This document shows positions 54,015 through 64,000 of a stretch of DNA of 64,000 nt, piece by piece. Source of the stretch: Staphylococcus simiae. Its GTDB lineage: Bacteria > Bacillota > Bacilli > Staphylococcales > Staphylococcaceae. The DNA is taken from positions 1,674,001-1,738,000 of the forward strand of contig NZ_CP071589.1 of the NCBI RefSeq assembly GCF_017357005.1, given 5' to 3'. The notes under the pieces were generated by a model that was not told where the DNA came from, did not search any database, and saw only the letters and a list, made by a program, of their open reading frames with translations. Both the position numbers and the translations under genes were made by a program. How positions within the stretch are numbered: position 1 is the stretch's first letter; every line of letters starts with the position of its first letter.

Positions 54015-57000
54015 TTACATATCGAAAATAGATAATTGCGCCTTATCTGGTAAGTTGGGTAGTGAACCTAGCTCATCTAAATAATCAATTACTTTTTGAG
54101 AAAGTCCTGCTTTTTTATTTAAATCTTCTTTAGATAAAAGCGGTCCTTCATCTCGTGCTTCAACAATACGTTTGGCAACATTTTCACCTAAGCCTGGTAC
54201 AGAAATAAATGGTGGTATTAAGGTATCACCTTCGATGACAAATTCAAATGCTTTACTTTTTTCTAAACTTATAGGTTGCATGCTATAGCCACGGTGAGCC
54301 ATTTCATTCATAATTTCTAACACTGTTAAGACATCTTTTTCTTTTTTACCTAAATCCATATAACGAGAATACATATCTTTAACAGCATTTCTGATACCTG
54401 TCTTATCTTTAATCATCGTAATTAAATCAAAATCTGAAGCTCTAATGGTAAAATAAGCAGCATAATAATATAACGGATGATGTACTTTAAAGTAAGCAAT
54501 TCTTAAAGCCATTAAGACGTAAGCTGCAGCATGGGCTTTCGGGAACATATATTTAATTTTCAAACAAGAATCTAAATACCAATCTGGTACATTATTTTCC
54601 TTCATAGCCTCTTCCATTTCTTCACTTAAACCTTTACCTTTACGTACAGACTCCATTATTTTAAATGCCATAGACGGTTCTAATCCTGCATACATTAAGT
54701 AAACCATAATATCATCACGACAACCAATAACACTAGATAAATCACAAATTCCAGCTTTAATCAGTTCTTGTGCATTTCCTAGCCACACATCAGTACCATG
54801 TGACAATCCAGATATTTGTACTAACTCTGAAAATGATGTTGGTTTAGTATCTTCCAACATTTGACGTACAAAGCCTGTACCAAATTCAGGAACACCGAAC
54901 GTACCTGTTTTACATAAAATTTCATCTTCAGTAACACCTAAACTTTCTGGACTACTGAAAATTTTCATAACATCTTTATCATCCACTGGTATTGTTTTAG
55001 GGTCAATTCCAGATAAATCTTGAAGCATACGAATCATCGTTGGATCATCGTGTCCTAATATATCAAGTTTCAATACATTGTCATGAATTGAGTGGAAATC
55101 AAAATGTGTTGTCATCCACGCAGAATTTTGATCGTCAGCTGGATATTGTATTGGTGTAAAGTCATAAATGTCCATATAATCTGGTACTACAATAATACCC
55201 CCTGGATGTTGTCCAGTAGTACGCTTTACGCCTGTACAACCTTTAACAAGACGATCAATTTCTGCACCACGTTTATGAATACCTTGGTCGTTTAAATAAC
55301 CTTTTACATATCCAAAAGCAGTCTTTTCAGCAACTGTACCGATTGTACCTGCTCTAAAAACTTTGTCTTCACCAAATAACACCTTTGTATAGTTATGCGC
55401 ATTAGGTTGATACTCACCACTAAAGTTTAAGTCGATATCTGGTACTTTATCTCCTTTAAATCCTAAGAATGTTTCGAAAGGTATATCTTGTCCTTCTTTT
55501 ATTAATGGTGCACCACACGTGTCACAATTTTTGTCAGGCAAATCAAATCCTGAACCAACGGACCCATCATTAAAGAACTCACTCGTCTTGCAATTAGGGC
55601 AAATGTAATGTGGAGGCAAAGGATTAACCTCTGTTATTTCAGTCATAGTAGCAACAAAGCTAGAGCCAACAGAACCACGTGACCCTACAAGATAACCATC
55701 ATCTAATGATTTTTTAACTAAACGTTGTGAGATTAAATAAATAACCGCAAATCCATTACCTATTATACTAGTCAATTCTTTTTCTAATCTATCAATAACG
55801 ATTTGAGGTAACTCTTCACCATACAACTTACGTGCATTGGAATAACTTAATTCTCTAATTTCTTCATTTGCACCTTCCATACGTGGTGTGAATAAATCGT
55901 CTTTAATCGGAACTACTTTATCAATACGGTCAGCTAATTCATTAGTATTTTTGACAACAACTTCATACGCTTTATCTTCACCTAAAAAATGAAATTCATT
56001 AAGCATTTCATCCGTAGTTCTAAAATGTGCCTCTGGTAAAGTTGATCTATTTAACGAGTTACCTGGTTGTGATGCAATTAATATTTTACGCGCAATTGCA
56101 TCATGCTCATATAGATAATGTGCGTTACCTGTTGCTATGACAGGGATCCCTACTGTATCACCAGCTTGAATAAGTCTTTGATATATTTCCTGTAATGTTT
56201 CATTATCACGTATTAATTCTCTATCTATTAAATCTTGATAAAGTGCTGGCGGTTGAATTTCAATATAATCATAATATTTGGCAATATTTTCTACCTGGCT
56301 TTGATCTTTTTGCATAACCGCAGTAAATAATTCACCCTCATCACATGCTGTACCAACTAAAATTCCTTCTCTATATTCATTTAATAATGAACGTGGAATT
56401 CTAGGCGTTCTATAATAATATTGGACTAATGATGCACTTACTATTTTAAATAAATTTTTCAATCCTTGTTGGTTTTGAACAATTAATGTTACGTGATTAG
56501 GTCTAGCACGTTTATATGCGTCTTCATTACTAAGCTTTTTATTAATGTCTGCATGATTATTTACGCCAAGTTCTTTCATTTGTTGTACCATTTTTATGAA
56601 AATATAAGCTGTAGCTTCAGTATCATAAATAGCACGGTGATGTTGAGTTAACTCTACTCCATATTTTTTAGCTAAAAAATTCAAGCCATGTTTACCATAT
56701 TCCGTGTTAATTGTTCTTGATAACTCTAATGTATCAATCACGCCATTTGTTGAAGAACCAAAGCCAAGTCTCTCATATCCAGTATCAATAAAGCCCATAT
56801 CAAAGGAGGCATTATGAGCAACAAATATGGCATCCCCAACCCAGTCTTTAAATTCAGTCAATACTTCTTCTATTTCAGGAGCATCAACTAACATATCATC
56901 TGTTATATGCGTTAGATTAATGATAGTTTCTGATAATCGTTCATGTGGATTACTAAAACGCTCAAATTTATCAATAATTTCGCCATTATAGACTTTTACA

Positions 57001-58331
57001 GCTGCAAGTTCGATAATTTTGTCATATTGATTAGATAAACCAGTTGTTTCCACGTCAAAAACAACATATGTCGCATCTTTTAAAGGAATATCTTTTGGTT
57101 TGTATGCAATTGGCACACCATCATCTACAAGCATACCTTCCATACCATAAATCATTTTAATACCATTTTTTTCAGCAGCTGCATGGGCATCTGGAAATGC
57201 TTGTACTACATTATGATCAGTTACAGCAATAGCAGGATGTCCCCAGTCAGCCGCTTGCTTAACATATGCTCCAATGTTTGGAATACCATCCATTTGACTC
57301 ATTGCTGTATGTAGGTGAAATTCCACTCTCTTATCTTCAGCTTTATCTTTTTTAGGTATTTTCTTAATTTCTTCGATGTCAGACATCATCATCACTAAGT
57401 CTCTAATAAATGAATCTTCTTCAATACGCCCCTGTGCTCTAATCCATTTACCAACACTCAACGCTTTAAAATGTTCTAAATCGTCTTTATTTTTACGAGT
57501 AAACATTTTTAATACAAGTGAGTCAGTATAGTCAGTTACTTTAATTTCGACAATATGACGTCCACTTTTCAATTCTTTCAAGTTAATATCGAAAATAACA
57601 CCTTCAATAGCAACTTTGAATTCTTCTTCGATGATAGATTCAATAGGTTTAATATTTTCCACTGGAATTTGTTTACCAATTTGACATTTATCGACCGAAC
57701 TTTCGTTATTATCTTGTTGTTTAGCTTTATCAGCTTTCATTTTTTCTAATTTTTCAGTAGCTTCTCGCGCACTTTGTTCATCTTCTTCTTGAATATGCGC
57801 TTCTAAAGAAGCTAAATTTTGATCTTGATCGTTGTCATCTGTTTCAAAGACAATTTTGGAAATATCAAAACCACAATTTTGGAATGCTTTAACTAAACTA
57901 CCATTACATGTCTTATCAAAATGGTTGCGTTCAATATCATTAGATACCAATACTTTTAAAATATTGCCAGACATAATTAACTTTTTCTGCTTTAATTGAC
58001 CTTTAACTTTTGGTGACAATGCTGTTTGATCAATACAATGACTAAAATATTTAAGTGCATACTCATCTTGATTGGCATTATCTGTAATTGAAAATTTAAC
58101 GCTTACTTTTGCTATATCTTTAAATTCTTGTTCCACAGCATTAATAAAAAGTAAATAATCTTCATGTGCTAAAAAATGAGGCAATTTAATATGAAAGTCC
58201 CATGTTCTGTTTATATTTGACACATCTACACGTGTTAATTCACCAGAGTTTATAATCTCTTCATCTAGTTGATCAGATATTTTAATTTGATCAGCTAATA
58301 TTTTGAATTTTTGTTGTTCTGTCATTGCCAA
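54015..58331 (-). CDS. polC: DNA polymerase III PolC-type (replicative)
   Basis: The main low-GC Gram-positive replicative polymerase. The 1438-residue product has an N-terminal region with an OB fold, a PHP domain, a DEDDh proofreading exonuclease inserted in it (VFDVETTGL, VAHNASFDMGF), a zinc module (CPNCK ... CDTCGAP), the catalytic core (PDIDLNFSGEY) and C-terminal helix-hairpin-helix/tau-binding region ending in AQLSIFDM. TTG at 58331 lies 8 nt after AAGGTGGT and is favoured over ATG at 58325 (14 nt). Confidence 0.95.
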   Translation of the reverse strand: MAMTEQQKFKILADQIKISDQLDEEIINSGELTRVDVSNINRTWDFHIKLPHFLAHEDYLLFINAVEQEFKDIAKVSVKFSITDNANQDEYALKYFSHCIDQTALSPKVKGQLKQKKLIMSGNILKVLVSNDIERNHFDKTCNGSLVKAFQNCGFDISKIVFETDDNDQDQNLASLEAHIQEEDEQSAREATEKLEKMKADKAKQQDNNESSVDKCQIGKQIPVENIKPIESIIEEEFKVAIEGVIFDINLKELKSGRHIVEIKVTDYTDSLVLKMFTRKNKDDLEHFKALSVGKWIRAQGRIEEDSFIRDLVMMMSDIEEIKKIPKKDKAEDKRVEFHLHTAMSQMDGIPNIGAYVKQAADWGHPAIAVTDHNVVQAFPDAHAAAEKNGIKMIYGMEGMLVDDGVPIAYKPKDIPLKDATYVVFDVETTGLSNQYDKIIELAAVKVYNGEIIDKFERFSNPHERLSETIINLTHITDDMLVDAPEIEEVLTEFKDWVGDAIFVAHNASFDMGFIDTGYERLGFGSSTNGVIDTLELSRTINTEYGKHGLNFLAKKYGVELTQHHRAIYDTEATAYIFIKMVQQMKELGVNNHADINKKLSNEDAYKRARPNHVTLIVQNQQGLKNLFKIVSASLVQYYYRTPRIPRSLLNEYREGILVGTACDEGELFTAVMQKDQSQVENIAKYYDYIEIQPPALYQDLIDRELIRDNETLQEIYQRLIQAGDTVGIPVIATGNAHYLYEHDAIARKILIASQPGNSLNRSTLPEAHFRTTDEMLNEFHFLGEDKAYEVVVKNTNELADRIDKVVPIKDDLFTPRMEGANEEIRELSYSNARKLYGEELPQIVIDRLEKELTSIIGNGFAVIYLISQRLVKKSLDDGYLVGSRGSVGSSFVATMTEITEVNPLPPHYICPNCKTSEFFNDGSVGSGFDLPDKNCDTCGAPLIKEGQDIPFETFLGFKGDKVPDIDLNFSGEYQPNAHNYTKVLFGEDKVFRAGTIGTVAEKTAFGYVKGYLNDQGIHKRGAEIDRLVKGCTGVKRTTGQHPGGIIVVPDYMDIYDFTPIQYPADDQNSAWMTTHFDFHSIHDNVLKLDILGHDDPTMIRMLQDLSGIDPKTIPVDDKDVMKIFSSPESLGVTEDEILCKTGTFGVPEFGTGFVRQMLEDTKPTSFSELVQISGLSHGTDVWLGNAQELIKAGICDLSSVIGCRDDIMVYLMYAGLEPSMAFKIMESVRKGKGLSEEMEEAMKENNVPDWYLDSCLKIKYMFPKAHAAAYVLMALRIAYFKVHHPLYYYAAYFTIRASDFDLITMIKDKTGIRNAVKDMYSRYMDLGKKEKDVLTVLEIMNEMAHRGYSMQPISLEKSKAFEFVIEGDTLIPPFISVPGLGENVAKRIVEARDEGPLLSKEDLNKKAGLSQKVIDYLDELGSLPNLPDKAQLSIFDM

Positions 58332-58536
58332 GACAATTACCACCTTAACTGTTTATTACTGTTTTATAACTTATTCTTGAGACAGATTGACCTTGCATAA
58401 TGTATCACTTCTATGTAATTAATTATGGTTTTGTCTATCTTGATAACACAATTTTATATTACATTATACTACGCATTGAATCTTTTTTCATTGATAACAA
58501 ATTTTATTTTGCTATCACTATTAATTTAACTAAAAT

Positions 58537-58788
58537 GGTTCTCTCCAAAATTGGACTGATACATAATTATTTTTTTTAAGCCTCGCACCCCAGCTTGCAC
58601 ATTAAAGTAAAAATTCTGTTGACAGAATTTTTCTTTGCTGGGGCCCCAATGCCCAACCTGCATTGCATGAAAAAACTGGATAACCAGTTTTTCTATGTTG
58701 GGTCCCTACCTCAGGAGTCTCGGCTTCAAAATAATTTATATTTTAAATTATTCACTTTTTATTTATCAGTCCTGAAAGATAGAGAACC
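58537..58788. repeat. STAR-type repeat cluster D with flanking inverted arms
   Basis: The left arm GGTTCTCTCC ... GACTGATACATAA (58537-58570) and right arm TTATTTATCAGTCC ... AGAGAACC (58759-58788) are inverted copies of each other. Between them are two STAR units: CTTTGCTGGGGCCCC and TATGTTGGGTCCC, with palindromic inserts AAAATTCTGTTGACAGAATT and AAAAACTGGATAACCAGTTT. In the 575-bp polC-proS gap (58332-58906) this and the proS hairpin are all I see. Confidence 0.85.
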
Positions 58789-58835
58789 ACTAAAATTAGC
58801 ATGCTGCATAATGTAGCATGGATTAATATACATAA

Positions 58836-58892
58836 TAAGAGTAGGAATCAATGAGGTATAAGTTCACTATCCTTTATTGAGTCCTACTCTTA
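58836..58892 (-). terminator. Hairpin behind proS
   Basis: A long stem: TAAGAGTAGGA paired with TCCTACTCTTA, continuing with inner TCAAT / ATTGA pairs. It starts 15 nt after the proS stop. The U-tract on the minus strand is poor (TTATTATG), so termination strength is uncertain. Confidence 0.6.
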
Positions 58893-58906
58893 AAAAATGA
58901 TTAATA

Positions 58907-60610
58907 TTATTTTGCGTTATGATACATATCAGTTATCACATTTTTCAAGTCATTAACTTCTACTTCTTGACTATCACCAGTCAAACGATCTTTAACTTCA
59001 ACAATACCTTCAGCAGCACGCTTACCTACTACAATTCTAACTGGTAGACCAATTAAATCTGCGTCATTAAATTTAACGCCAGCACGTTCTTGACGATCAT
59101 CATACAACACTTCATAGTCACCATTAAATTCTTTATATATTTTATCTGCTAATTCGCGTTGATCATCTTTTTTAGGATTTATAGTTATAAGATGGATATC
59201 AAATGGTGTTACTGACTTAGGCCAAATTATTCCGTTATCGTCATTGTTTTGTTCTACTACAGCACTTAATGTTCTTGATACACCAATACCATAACATCCC
59301 ATAATTAAAGGTTGTGCTTTACCTTGATTATCTAAAAATGTAGCATTCATTGCTTCAGAATATTTAGTTCCTAATTTGAATACTTGACCTACTTCTATAC
59401 CTTCAGCAAAATGTGCCACTCCTGAACCATCACTTAACATTTCGCCTTCTAAAATAAATCTAAAATCACCATATTCATCAATATTAAAGTCTCTATCGAC
59501 ATTGGCATTAATTAAATGATAGCCATCTTCATTTGCACCTACGACAATATTATTAAGATCTTGAATATAGTTATCTGCGAAAATTTTAATATCTTTATCA
59601 ACAATTGGTCCTAATGAACCTGGATTAGCACCCACTAAATTAATTATTTCGTCTTGAGTAGCCATTTCTATATTATCTGTACCGAAATACGCTTTCAACT
59701 TAACATCATTAATTTCATGATGACCTCTAACTAATACCATAATAAATTCGCCATCAACTTTAAAAATCATTATTTTAACAATTTCATCAAGTGGCTTATT
59801 TAAGAAATCAGCTAGTTCTTGTGCTGTTTTAACATTAGGTGTTTCAATCTTTTCTAAATCTTTAATTTCTGTATGTTTAGGATTAGCATGATACACGACT
59901 TCTGCTTTCTCAATATTAGCAGCATAATCACTCTCTTGACTGTATACAATTGTATCTTCACCAATCTCACTTAACGCCATAAATTCATGTGTATGACTAC
60001 CACCAATTGCACCAGAGTCAGCCACTACTGGTCTAGCATTTATGCCTACACGTTTAAATATTTCACTATAAGCTTGATACATATCTTGATACGTTTTATC
60101 TAATGATGCTTCATCAGCATGGAATGAATAAGCATCTTTCATTATAAATTCTCTACCTCGTAACAAGCCAAATCGTGGTCGTTTTTCATCACGAAACTTA
60201 GATTGAATTTGGAATAATGTCATTGGTAATTGTTTGTATGATTTTAACTCATTACGAACTAAAGATGTTACTAGTTCTTCATGAGTCGGACCAAGTGCAA
60301 ATTGACGTCCATGTCTATCTTCTAAACGCATTAATTCAGGACCGTATGCCCCCCAACGACCTGATTCTTCCCATAATTCAGCTTGTTGTAATGCTGGCAT
60401 TAATATTTCCACAGCATCAATTTTCTCCATCTCTTGACGAATAATCGATGAAATATTATTTAATACTCGTGTAGCTAATGGTAAATAACTGTAAATACCA
60501 CTTGTACTTTGTTTAATTAAACCTGCTTTTAATAATAAGCGATGACTCAAAGCCTCAGCTTCTGCAGGAACTTCTCTCATTGTAGGTATAAATACTTTGG
60601 ATTGTCTCAT
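58907..60610 (-). CDS. proS: Prolyl-tRNA synthetase
   Basis: Charges tRNA-Pro. The 567-residue bacterial-type enzyme has class II motifs (motif 2 in [18 protein letters not shown], motif 3 in [15 protein letters not shown]), an editing insertion domain between them (about 230-400) that hydrolyses Ala-tRNA-Pro, and a C-terminal anticodon-binding domain. No T-box is visible upstream. 22 nt after rseP. Confidence 0.97.
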   Translation of the reverse strand: MRQSKVFIPTMREVPAEAEALSHRLLLKAGLIKQSTSGIYSYLPLATRVLNNISSIIRQEMEKIDAVEILMPALQQAELWEESGRWGAYGPELMRLEDRHGRQFALGPTHEELVTSLVRNELKSYKQLPMTLFQIQSKFRDEKRPRFGLLRGREFIMKDAYSFHADEASLDKTYQDMYQAYSEIFKRVGINARPVVADSGAIGGSHTHEFMALSEIGEDTIVYSQESDYAANIEKAEVVYHANPKHTEIKDLEKIETPNVKTAQELADFLNKPLDEIVKIMIFKVDGEFIMVLVRGHHEINDVKLKAYFGTDNIEMATQDEIINLVGANPGSLGPIVDKDIKIFADNYIQDLNNIVVGANEDGYHLINANVDRDFNIDEYGDFRFILEGEMLSDGSGVAHFAEGIEVGQVFKLGTKYSEAMNATFLDNQGKAQPLIMGCYGIGVSRTLSAVVEQNNDDNGIIWPKSVTPFDIHLITINPKKDDQRELADKIYKEFNGDYEVLYDDRQERAGVKFNDADLIGLPVRIVVGKRAAEGIVEVKDRLTGDSQEVEVNDLKNVITDMYHNAK

Positions 60611-60632
60611 TTTTAATTATCCTCCATTTTAA

Positions 60633-61919
60633 TTATAAGAAATATCGTTGTATATCATTCCAGGTTACTAAAATCATAACGATTATCATAAAGATTGCAC
60701 CGACTGCAATAATGGCAGTCTCAGCTTTCTTATTAACTGGCTTTCTAAATATTGCTTCATAAATAACAAATAAAATTCTTCCACCATCTAGTGCTGGAAT
60801 AGGAATCAAATTCATAATTCCCAAGTTAACACTTAGTAAAGCCGTGTAGCCTACTAAACTTATAATGCCAGATTTAACTACTGAATCCACATTGTGATAA
60901 ATACCAACCGGTCCGTTTAACATATCAAATGAGAATCCACCTGTGAAAATACTACCTATCATTCCCACTACAGCAGTAAAAATAAGTGTTCCACCTCGAA
61001 TAAAACTATCAAATCCATATTTAAATGGCTTTAATAATGTGTGTTCACTTGCTGGTTGGAATCCTAATTGATATTTAGTAACTGAAGAGACTTTAGTAAC
61101 TTTTTGTTCGACTTTTTTAGGGGTCAATACTACAGAATGCAACTTACCACCCCTATCATATTTTACAGTTGTTTTATTATCTTTAACTTTAGCTAATGCT
61201 TTATCGACATCTTCAAATTTGGAAATTTTATATGGTCCTATTTGTTCAATTTTATCGCCCTTTTGTAAACCAGCTTGTTGTGCTGGAGTGTTATCGGCAA
61301 CTTGTGCAATAGATGCAGTAGGTGTACCTTGGTAAAAAGCCAAAGCAATAAATAACACTAAAGCTAATATAAAATTAAACAGTGGTCCAGCAAATAAAGT
61401 TAAAAATTTAGCTAAAGGTTTCTTATGTGTAAATTGACGATCGCGTGGTGCTATTTGTATTAAACTACCATTTTCTACAAAATATGCTTTGTTAGCAATC
61501 TTAAAGTGATGTCTTAGATCATCATATGCAGTTATACCTTCAATAAATAAATCATCTTTGAAATCACATTTTTTAACTTCAATCGCTTCTATTTGTTGAA
61601 ACTTATGTTGATCGTCTAAAATAATATGCGTTATTTCATCTTGGTCATTTAATTTTATTTTAATGTTCATACCTGGTTCAACAGGAGGTTCTTCTAAACC
61701 ATCTCCTGCCATACGAACATAACCTCCGACTGGTAATAGACGAATTGTGTATAATGTTTCATCTTTTCTAAAACTAAAAATTTTCGGACCCATACCGATA
61801 GCAAATTCAGGGCACATAATGCCAGCCCTTTTGGCAAAAAACATATGCCCATATTCATGAACAGTTACTAATACACCGAACACTATAATGAAAGCAATAA
61901 TTGTAATTAAATAGCTCAT
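60633..61919 (-). CDS. rseP: Site-2 intramembrane metalloprotease RseP
   Basis: Cleaves membrane-embedded substrates such as anti-sigma factors and signal-peptide remnants. The 428-residue product has HEYGH (21-25) in the first membrane helix, a PDZ domain (about 195-270, [16 protein letters not shown]) and the second active-site helix [12 protein letters not shown]. The PDZ-side linker and four membrane helices fit the family. Reads with proS downstream. Confidence 0.96.
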   Translation of the reverse strand: MSYLITIIAFIIVFGVLVTVHEYGHMFFAKRAGIMCPEFAIGMGPKIFSFRKDETLYTIRLLPVGGYVRMAGDGLEEPPVEPGMNIKIKLNDQDEITHIILDDQHKFQQIEAIEVKKCDFKDDLFIEGITAYDDLRHHFKIANKAYFVENGSLIQIAPRDRQFTHKKPLAKFLTLFAGPLFNFILALVLFIALAFYQGTPTASIAQVADNTPAQQAGLQKGDKIEQIGPYKISKFEDVDKALAKVKDNKTTVKYDRGGKLHSVVLTPKKVEQKVTKVSSVTKYQLGFQPASEHTLLKPFKYGFDSFIRGGTLIFTAVVGMIGSIFTGGFSFDMLNGPVGIYHNVDSVVKSGIISLVGYTALLSVNLGIMNLIPIPALDGGRILFVIYEAIFRKPVNKKAETAIIAVGAIFMIIVMILVTWNDIQRYFL

Positions 61920-62055
61920 TAGCTACACCTCGATTAATTGTATATTTCAAATGTTACGTTAGTTTATAAACATAATATCATTATTATAATATGTACTTAT
62001 TTAATAACAAACAATAAAGTACGAATTTCTGAAAAATTTGCTTAAGATTTTCAAA

Positions 62056-62092
62056 AGGAGTTATAAGATATCAATATATCTCAATAACTCCT
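62056..62092 (-). terminator. cdsA terminator
   Basis: A 9-bp stem (AGGAGTTAT / ATAACTCCT) with inner AGATA / TATCT, then UUUUG on the minus strand. It lies 120 nt after the cdsA stop, before rseP. Confidence 0.75.
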
Positions 62093-62214
62093 CAACATGT
62101 ATAATTTCAATTTTATTAGTTTTGTAATTACTATAACAACACAAAAATCTTATCAATCAATATAATTCCTAATTTAATATAGCTTTTCACAGATTAAAAA
62201 TATAAATTAAATCA

Positions 62215-62997
62215 TTAAATCTGAATTAATAGAATGTTTAGTAATGGTAGTACAAACATAAAACTATCAAATCTATCTAAAATACCACCATGTCCGGGTA
62301 AAATTCGTCCAGAGTCTTTTACACCAAAATGTCGTTTAAAACCAGACTCTACTAAATCTCCTAATTGTCCAAAAAGACTTAATACAATAGTTATCGATAA
62401 TAATAACCACATATTCATACTAAACGCTACAAAAAATGACATAATTATTGGTACCAGTAAACTACAGAACAGTCCTCCAATAAAACCTTCGATTGTTTTA
62501 TTCGGACTAATTACTGGCCATAATTTATGTTTACCAAACATTTTACCGAATAAATATGCACCTGTATCAGTAAGCCAAACAATTAAAAAAGCAAATAATA
62601 TGTAATGTAACCCTTCAGATCGAGTTTCATAAAAATACATAAATCCTATGCCTACATATGCCACTGACATTAAGCAAAAAGCTGCATCCATGAAACTAAA
62701 TCTATTTTTAGATAAGACTGTATAACTTAAAACAATAAAACTCATTGCAATTAAACTTTTTAATTGTATCACTTGTACCCATGCACCAGCATCTTGAGGC
62801 AACATTATAATGATTAATGCGATTGCACTTATTATTCCTGGAAAAGAAACAAACTTAATCATGTTCATATTGAGTAGCTCTTTTAATGCAATTAATGCTA
62901 ATAAATTAGCAAATAACATTAAAATTAGTCCACCTTTTAACAATATAGGCAAGAAAACCAATAAGGCAATAATTGCAGTTAGCGTTCTTACTTTCAT
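62215..62997 (-). CDS. cdsA: Phosphatidate cytidylyltransferase
   Basis: Makes CDP-diacylglycerol, the substrate of PgsA. The 260-residue membrane protein has about eight hydrophobic helices and the family signature [12 protein letters not shown] and [20 protein letters not shown] then [13 protein letters not shown]. Six nt after uppS, so translationally linked. Confidence 0.96.
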   Translation of the reverse strand: MKVRTLTAIIALLVFLPILLKGGLILMLFANLLALIALKELLNMNMIKFVSFPGIISAIALIIIMLPQDAGAWVQVIQLKSLIAMSFIVLSYTVLSKNRFSFMDAAFCLMSVAYVGIGFMYFYETRSEGLHYILFAFLIVWLTDTGAYLFGKMFGKHKLWPVISPNKTIEGFIGGLFCSLLVPIIMSFFVAFSMNMWLLLSITIVLSLFGQLGDLVESGFKRHFGVKDSGRILPGHGGILDRFDSFMFVLPLLNILLIQI

Positions 62998-63003
62998 ACT
63001 TTA

Positions 63004-63774
63004 CTACTCCTCACTTAATCCGCCAAAACGACGTTGACGTGACTGATAAATTTTAATACATTCAACTAATTCATCTTCGTCAAAGTCAGGCCATAATTTT
63101 TGATTAAAGATAAATTCACTATATGAAACTTGCCAAATTAAAAAGTTGCTTATTCTTTGTTCTCCAGATGTACGAATCAATAATTCAGGATCTGGATAAT
63201 GTTTAGTCATCAAATGATTGTTTATATATGCTTCATCGATAATATCACTGTTTAACCCTTGTTGTTGCATCTCTTCAAACATATTTTTTATACTATGTAC
63301 AATTTCTGCTCTACCACCATAATTTATAGCAAATATCAATTTTAAGCCTGTATTATTAGCTGTTTTTTCTTGCGCATTATTAATAGCTTCTAATGTTTTT
63401 TTAGGAAGTTTATCTGTAAACCCAATTGTTTCAACTTTAACATTTTTTTCAATAAGTTCTGGTAAAAATGTTTTTAAAAAATCTACAGGTAAATTCATAA
63501 TATAATTTACTTCATTTTCAGGTCTTGACCAATTTTCTGTGGAAAAGGCATATAATGTTAAGTATTTAACACCCATATCACTTGCTTTACGCGTTATTTT
63601 TTTCACCGTTTGCATTCCTTGGTAATGACCTTTAATTCTAGGCATTTTTTTATTCTTTGCCCATCTGCCATTTCCGTCCATAATGATAGCAATATGTTCA
63701 GGAATATTTGTTAAATCCAAATTATCATCATGGGTATTTATATTATTTTTTTTATTTATTAGCTTTTTAAACAT
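63004..63774 (-). CDS. uppS: Undecaprenyl diphosphate synthase
   Basis: Makes the C55 lipid carrier for peptidoglycan and teichoic acid by cis-prenyl transfer. The 256-residue product has the diphosphate-binding MDGNGRWAK (Asp33), the FSTENWSRP segment and RTSGEQRISNFL. ATG at 63774 has GGAGG 8 nt upstream. Further upstream, frr-pyrH-tsf-rpsB are expected (not in window). Confidence 0.97.
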   Translation of the reverse strand: MFKKLINKKNNINTHDDNLDLTNIPEHIAIIMDGNGRWAKNKKMPRIKGHYQGMQTVKKITRKASDMGVKYLTLYAFSTENWSRPENEVNYIMNLPVDFLKTFLPELIEKNVKVETIGFTDKLPKKTLEAINNAQEKTANNTGLKLIFAINYGGRAEIVHSIKNMFEEMQQQGLNSDIIDEAYINNHLMTKHYPDPELLIRTSGEQRISNFLIWQVSYSEFIFNQKLWPDFDEDELVECIKIYQSRQRRFGGLSEE

Positions 63775-63878
63775 GGTCTTTCCTCCGAGCCTGATCATCT
63801 CTGTTATATAGTATATGTATTAAACAATCATCTATCATTTTATCATACTCATTTAACGCATTGAATAAGCAAATAAAA

Positions 63879-63910
63879 AAACTGTACCAAAGTCGTACTC
63901 GGTACAGTTT
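63879..63910 (-). terminator. Terminator of the gene upstream of the window's right edge (probably frr)
   Basis: A 10-bp perfect stem (AAACTGTACC / GGTACAGTTT) with a 12-nt loop, then UUUUUUUAUUU on the minus strand. Confidence 0.85.
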
Positions 63911-64000
63911 ATATCATGAACGTGACATACCTACTGATGTTAAAACGAAGCACTTCATTTTAATTATATAATTTTATTTTATCTTATATACTCGCTAATA

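Noticed and set aside
60611..60632. T-box leader before proS
   Set aside because: proS follows rseP after 22 nt with no T-box sequence (TGGNACC) or stem structure.

Overview
The window is low-GC chromosomal DNA from a Staphylococcus species. The core genes run in the order glnA-glnR-ynbB-hflX | hfq-miaA | glpD-glpK-glpF-glpP-mutL-mutS | miaB | korBA-ymdB | rny-recA-cinA-pgsA-ymfMKIHFC-spoIIIE | rnjB | pnp-rpsO-ribF-truB-rbfA | infB-ylxQ-ylxR-nusA-rimP | polC-proS-rseP-cdsA-uppS. This is the conserved Staphylococcus/Bacillus housekeeping block written backwards, and almost every gene is on the minus strand. STAR-type intergenic repeats (GTTGGGTCCC / GCTGGGGCCCC units with TTGCACATT) point to the S. 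aureus group. Many proteins differ at scattered positions from the S. aureus versions I remember, so a close relative (for example S. simiae, S. argenteus or S. schweitzeri) is more likely than S. aureus itself. The species is inference.

Layout. 1-6.7 kb: nitrogen control (glnA 5' part, glnR with a GlnR box), the EF-P-modification-linked PLP protein YnbB, HflX, a glutathione peroxidase on the plus strand, Hfq, MiaA and an alpha/beta hydrolase. 7-12.6 kb: the glycerol regulon (glpF, glpK, glpD and the antiterminator glpP), with two GlpP-type leader terminators and a cre site over the glpF promoter. 12.6-20.4 kb: mutL, mutS, the ECF component ThiW, ymcA, miaB and a thiamine-binding family protein. 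20.8-24.5 kb: 2-oxoacid:ferredoxin oxidoreductase and the phosphodiesterase YmdB. 24.5-26.9 kb: the only clearly accessory stretch, with a small plus-strand gene, a STAR cluster and an IS30-family element whose transposase has one in-frame stop. 27-42.2 kb: RNase Y, RecA with a LexA box, CinA, PgsA, the ymf cluster, SpoIIIE and RNase J2. 42.9-53.9 kb: RNA and translation genes (pnp, rpsO, ribF, truB, rbfA, infB, ylxQ, ylxR, nusA, rimP). 54-63.8 kb: polC, proS, rseP, cdsA, uppS.

The genes fall into a few linked themes. RNA decay and its control are represented by RNase Y, RNase J2, PNPase, Hfq, YmcA and YmdB. Translation maturation includes IF2, RbfA, RimP, TruB, MiaA, MiaB, S15, ProRS and EF-P-modification factors at two loci (ynbB and ymfI/H/F). 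Envelope synthesis is covered by UppS, CdsA, PgsA and RseP, and DNA maintenance by MutSL, RecA, PolC and SpoIIIE.

I found no prophage, resistance island, CRISPR array, toxin-antitoxin pair, tRNA or rRNA, and no convincing new multi-gene system. The most interesting unexplained material is non-coding. It includes hairpin arms that flank STAR clusters and also occur as a compact unit without STAR units, other dispersed intergenic repeats, and candidate leader-RNA structures in front of rpsO, rimP and spoIIIE.
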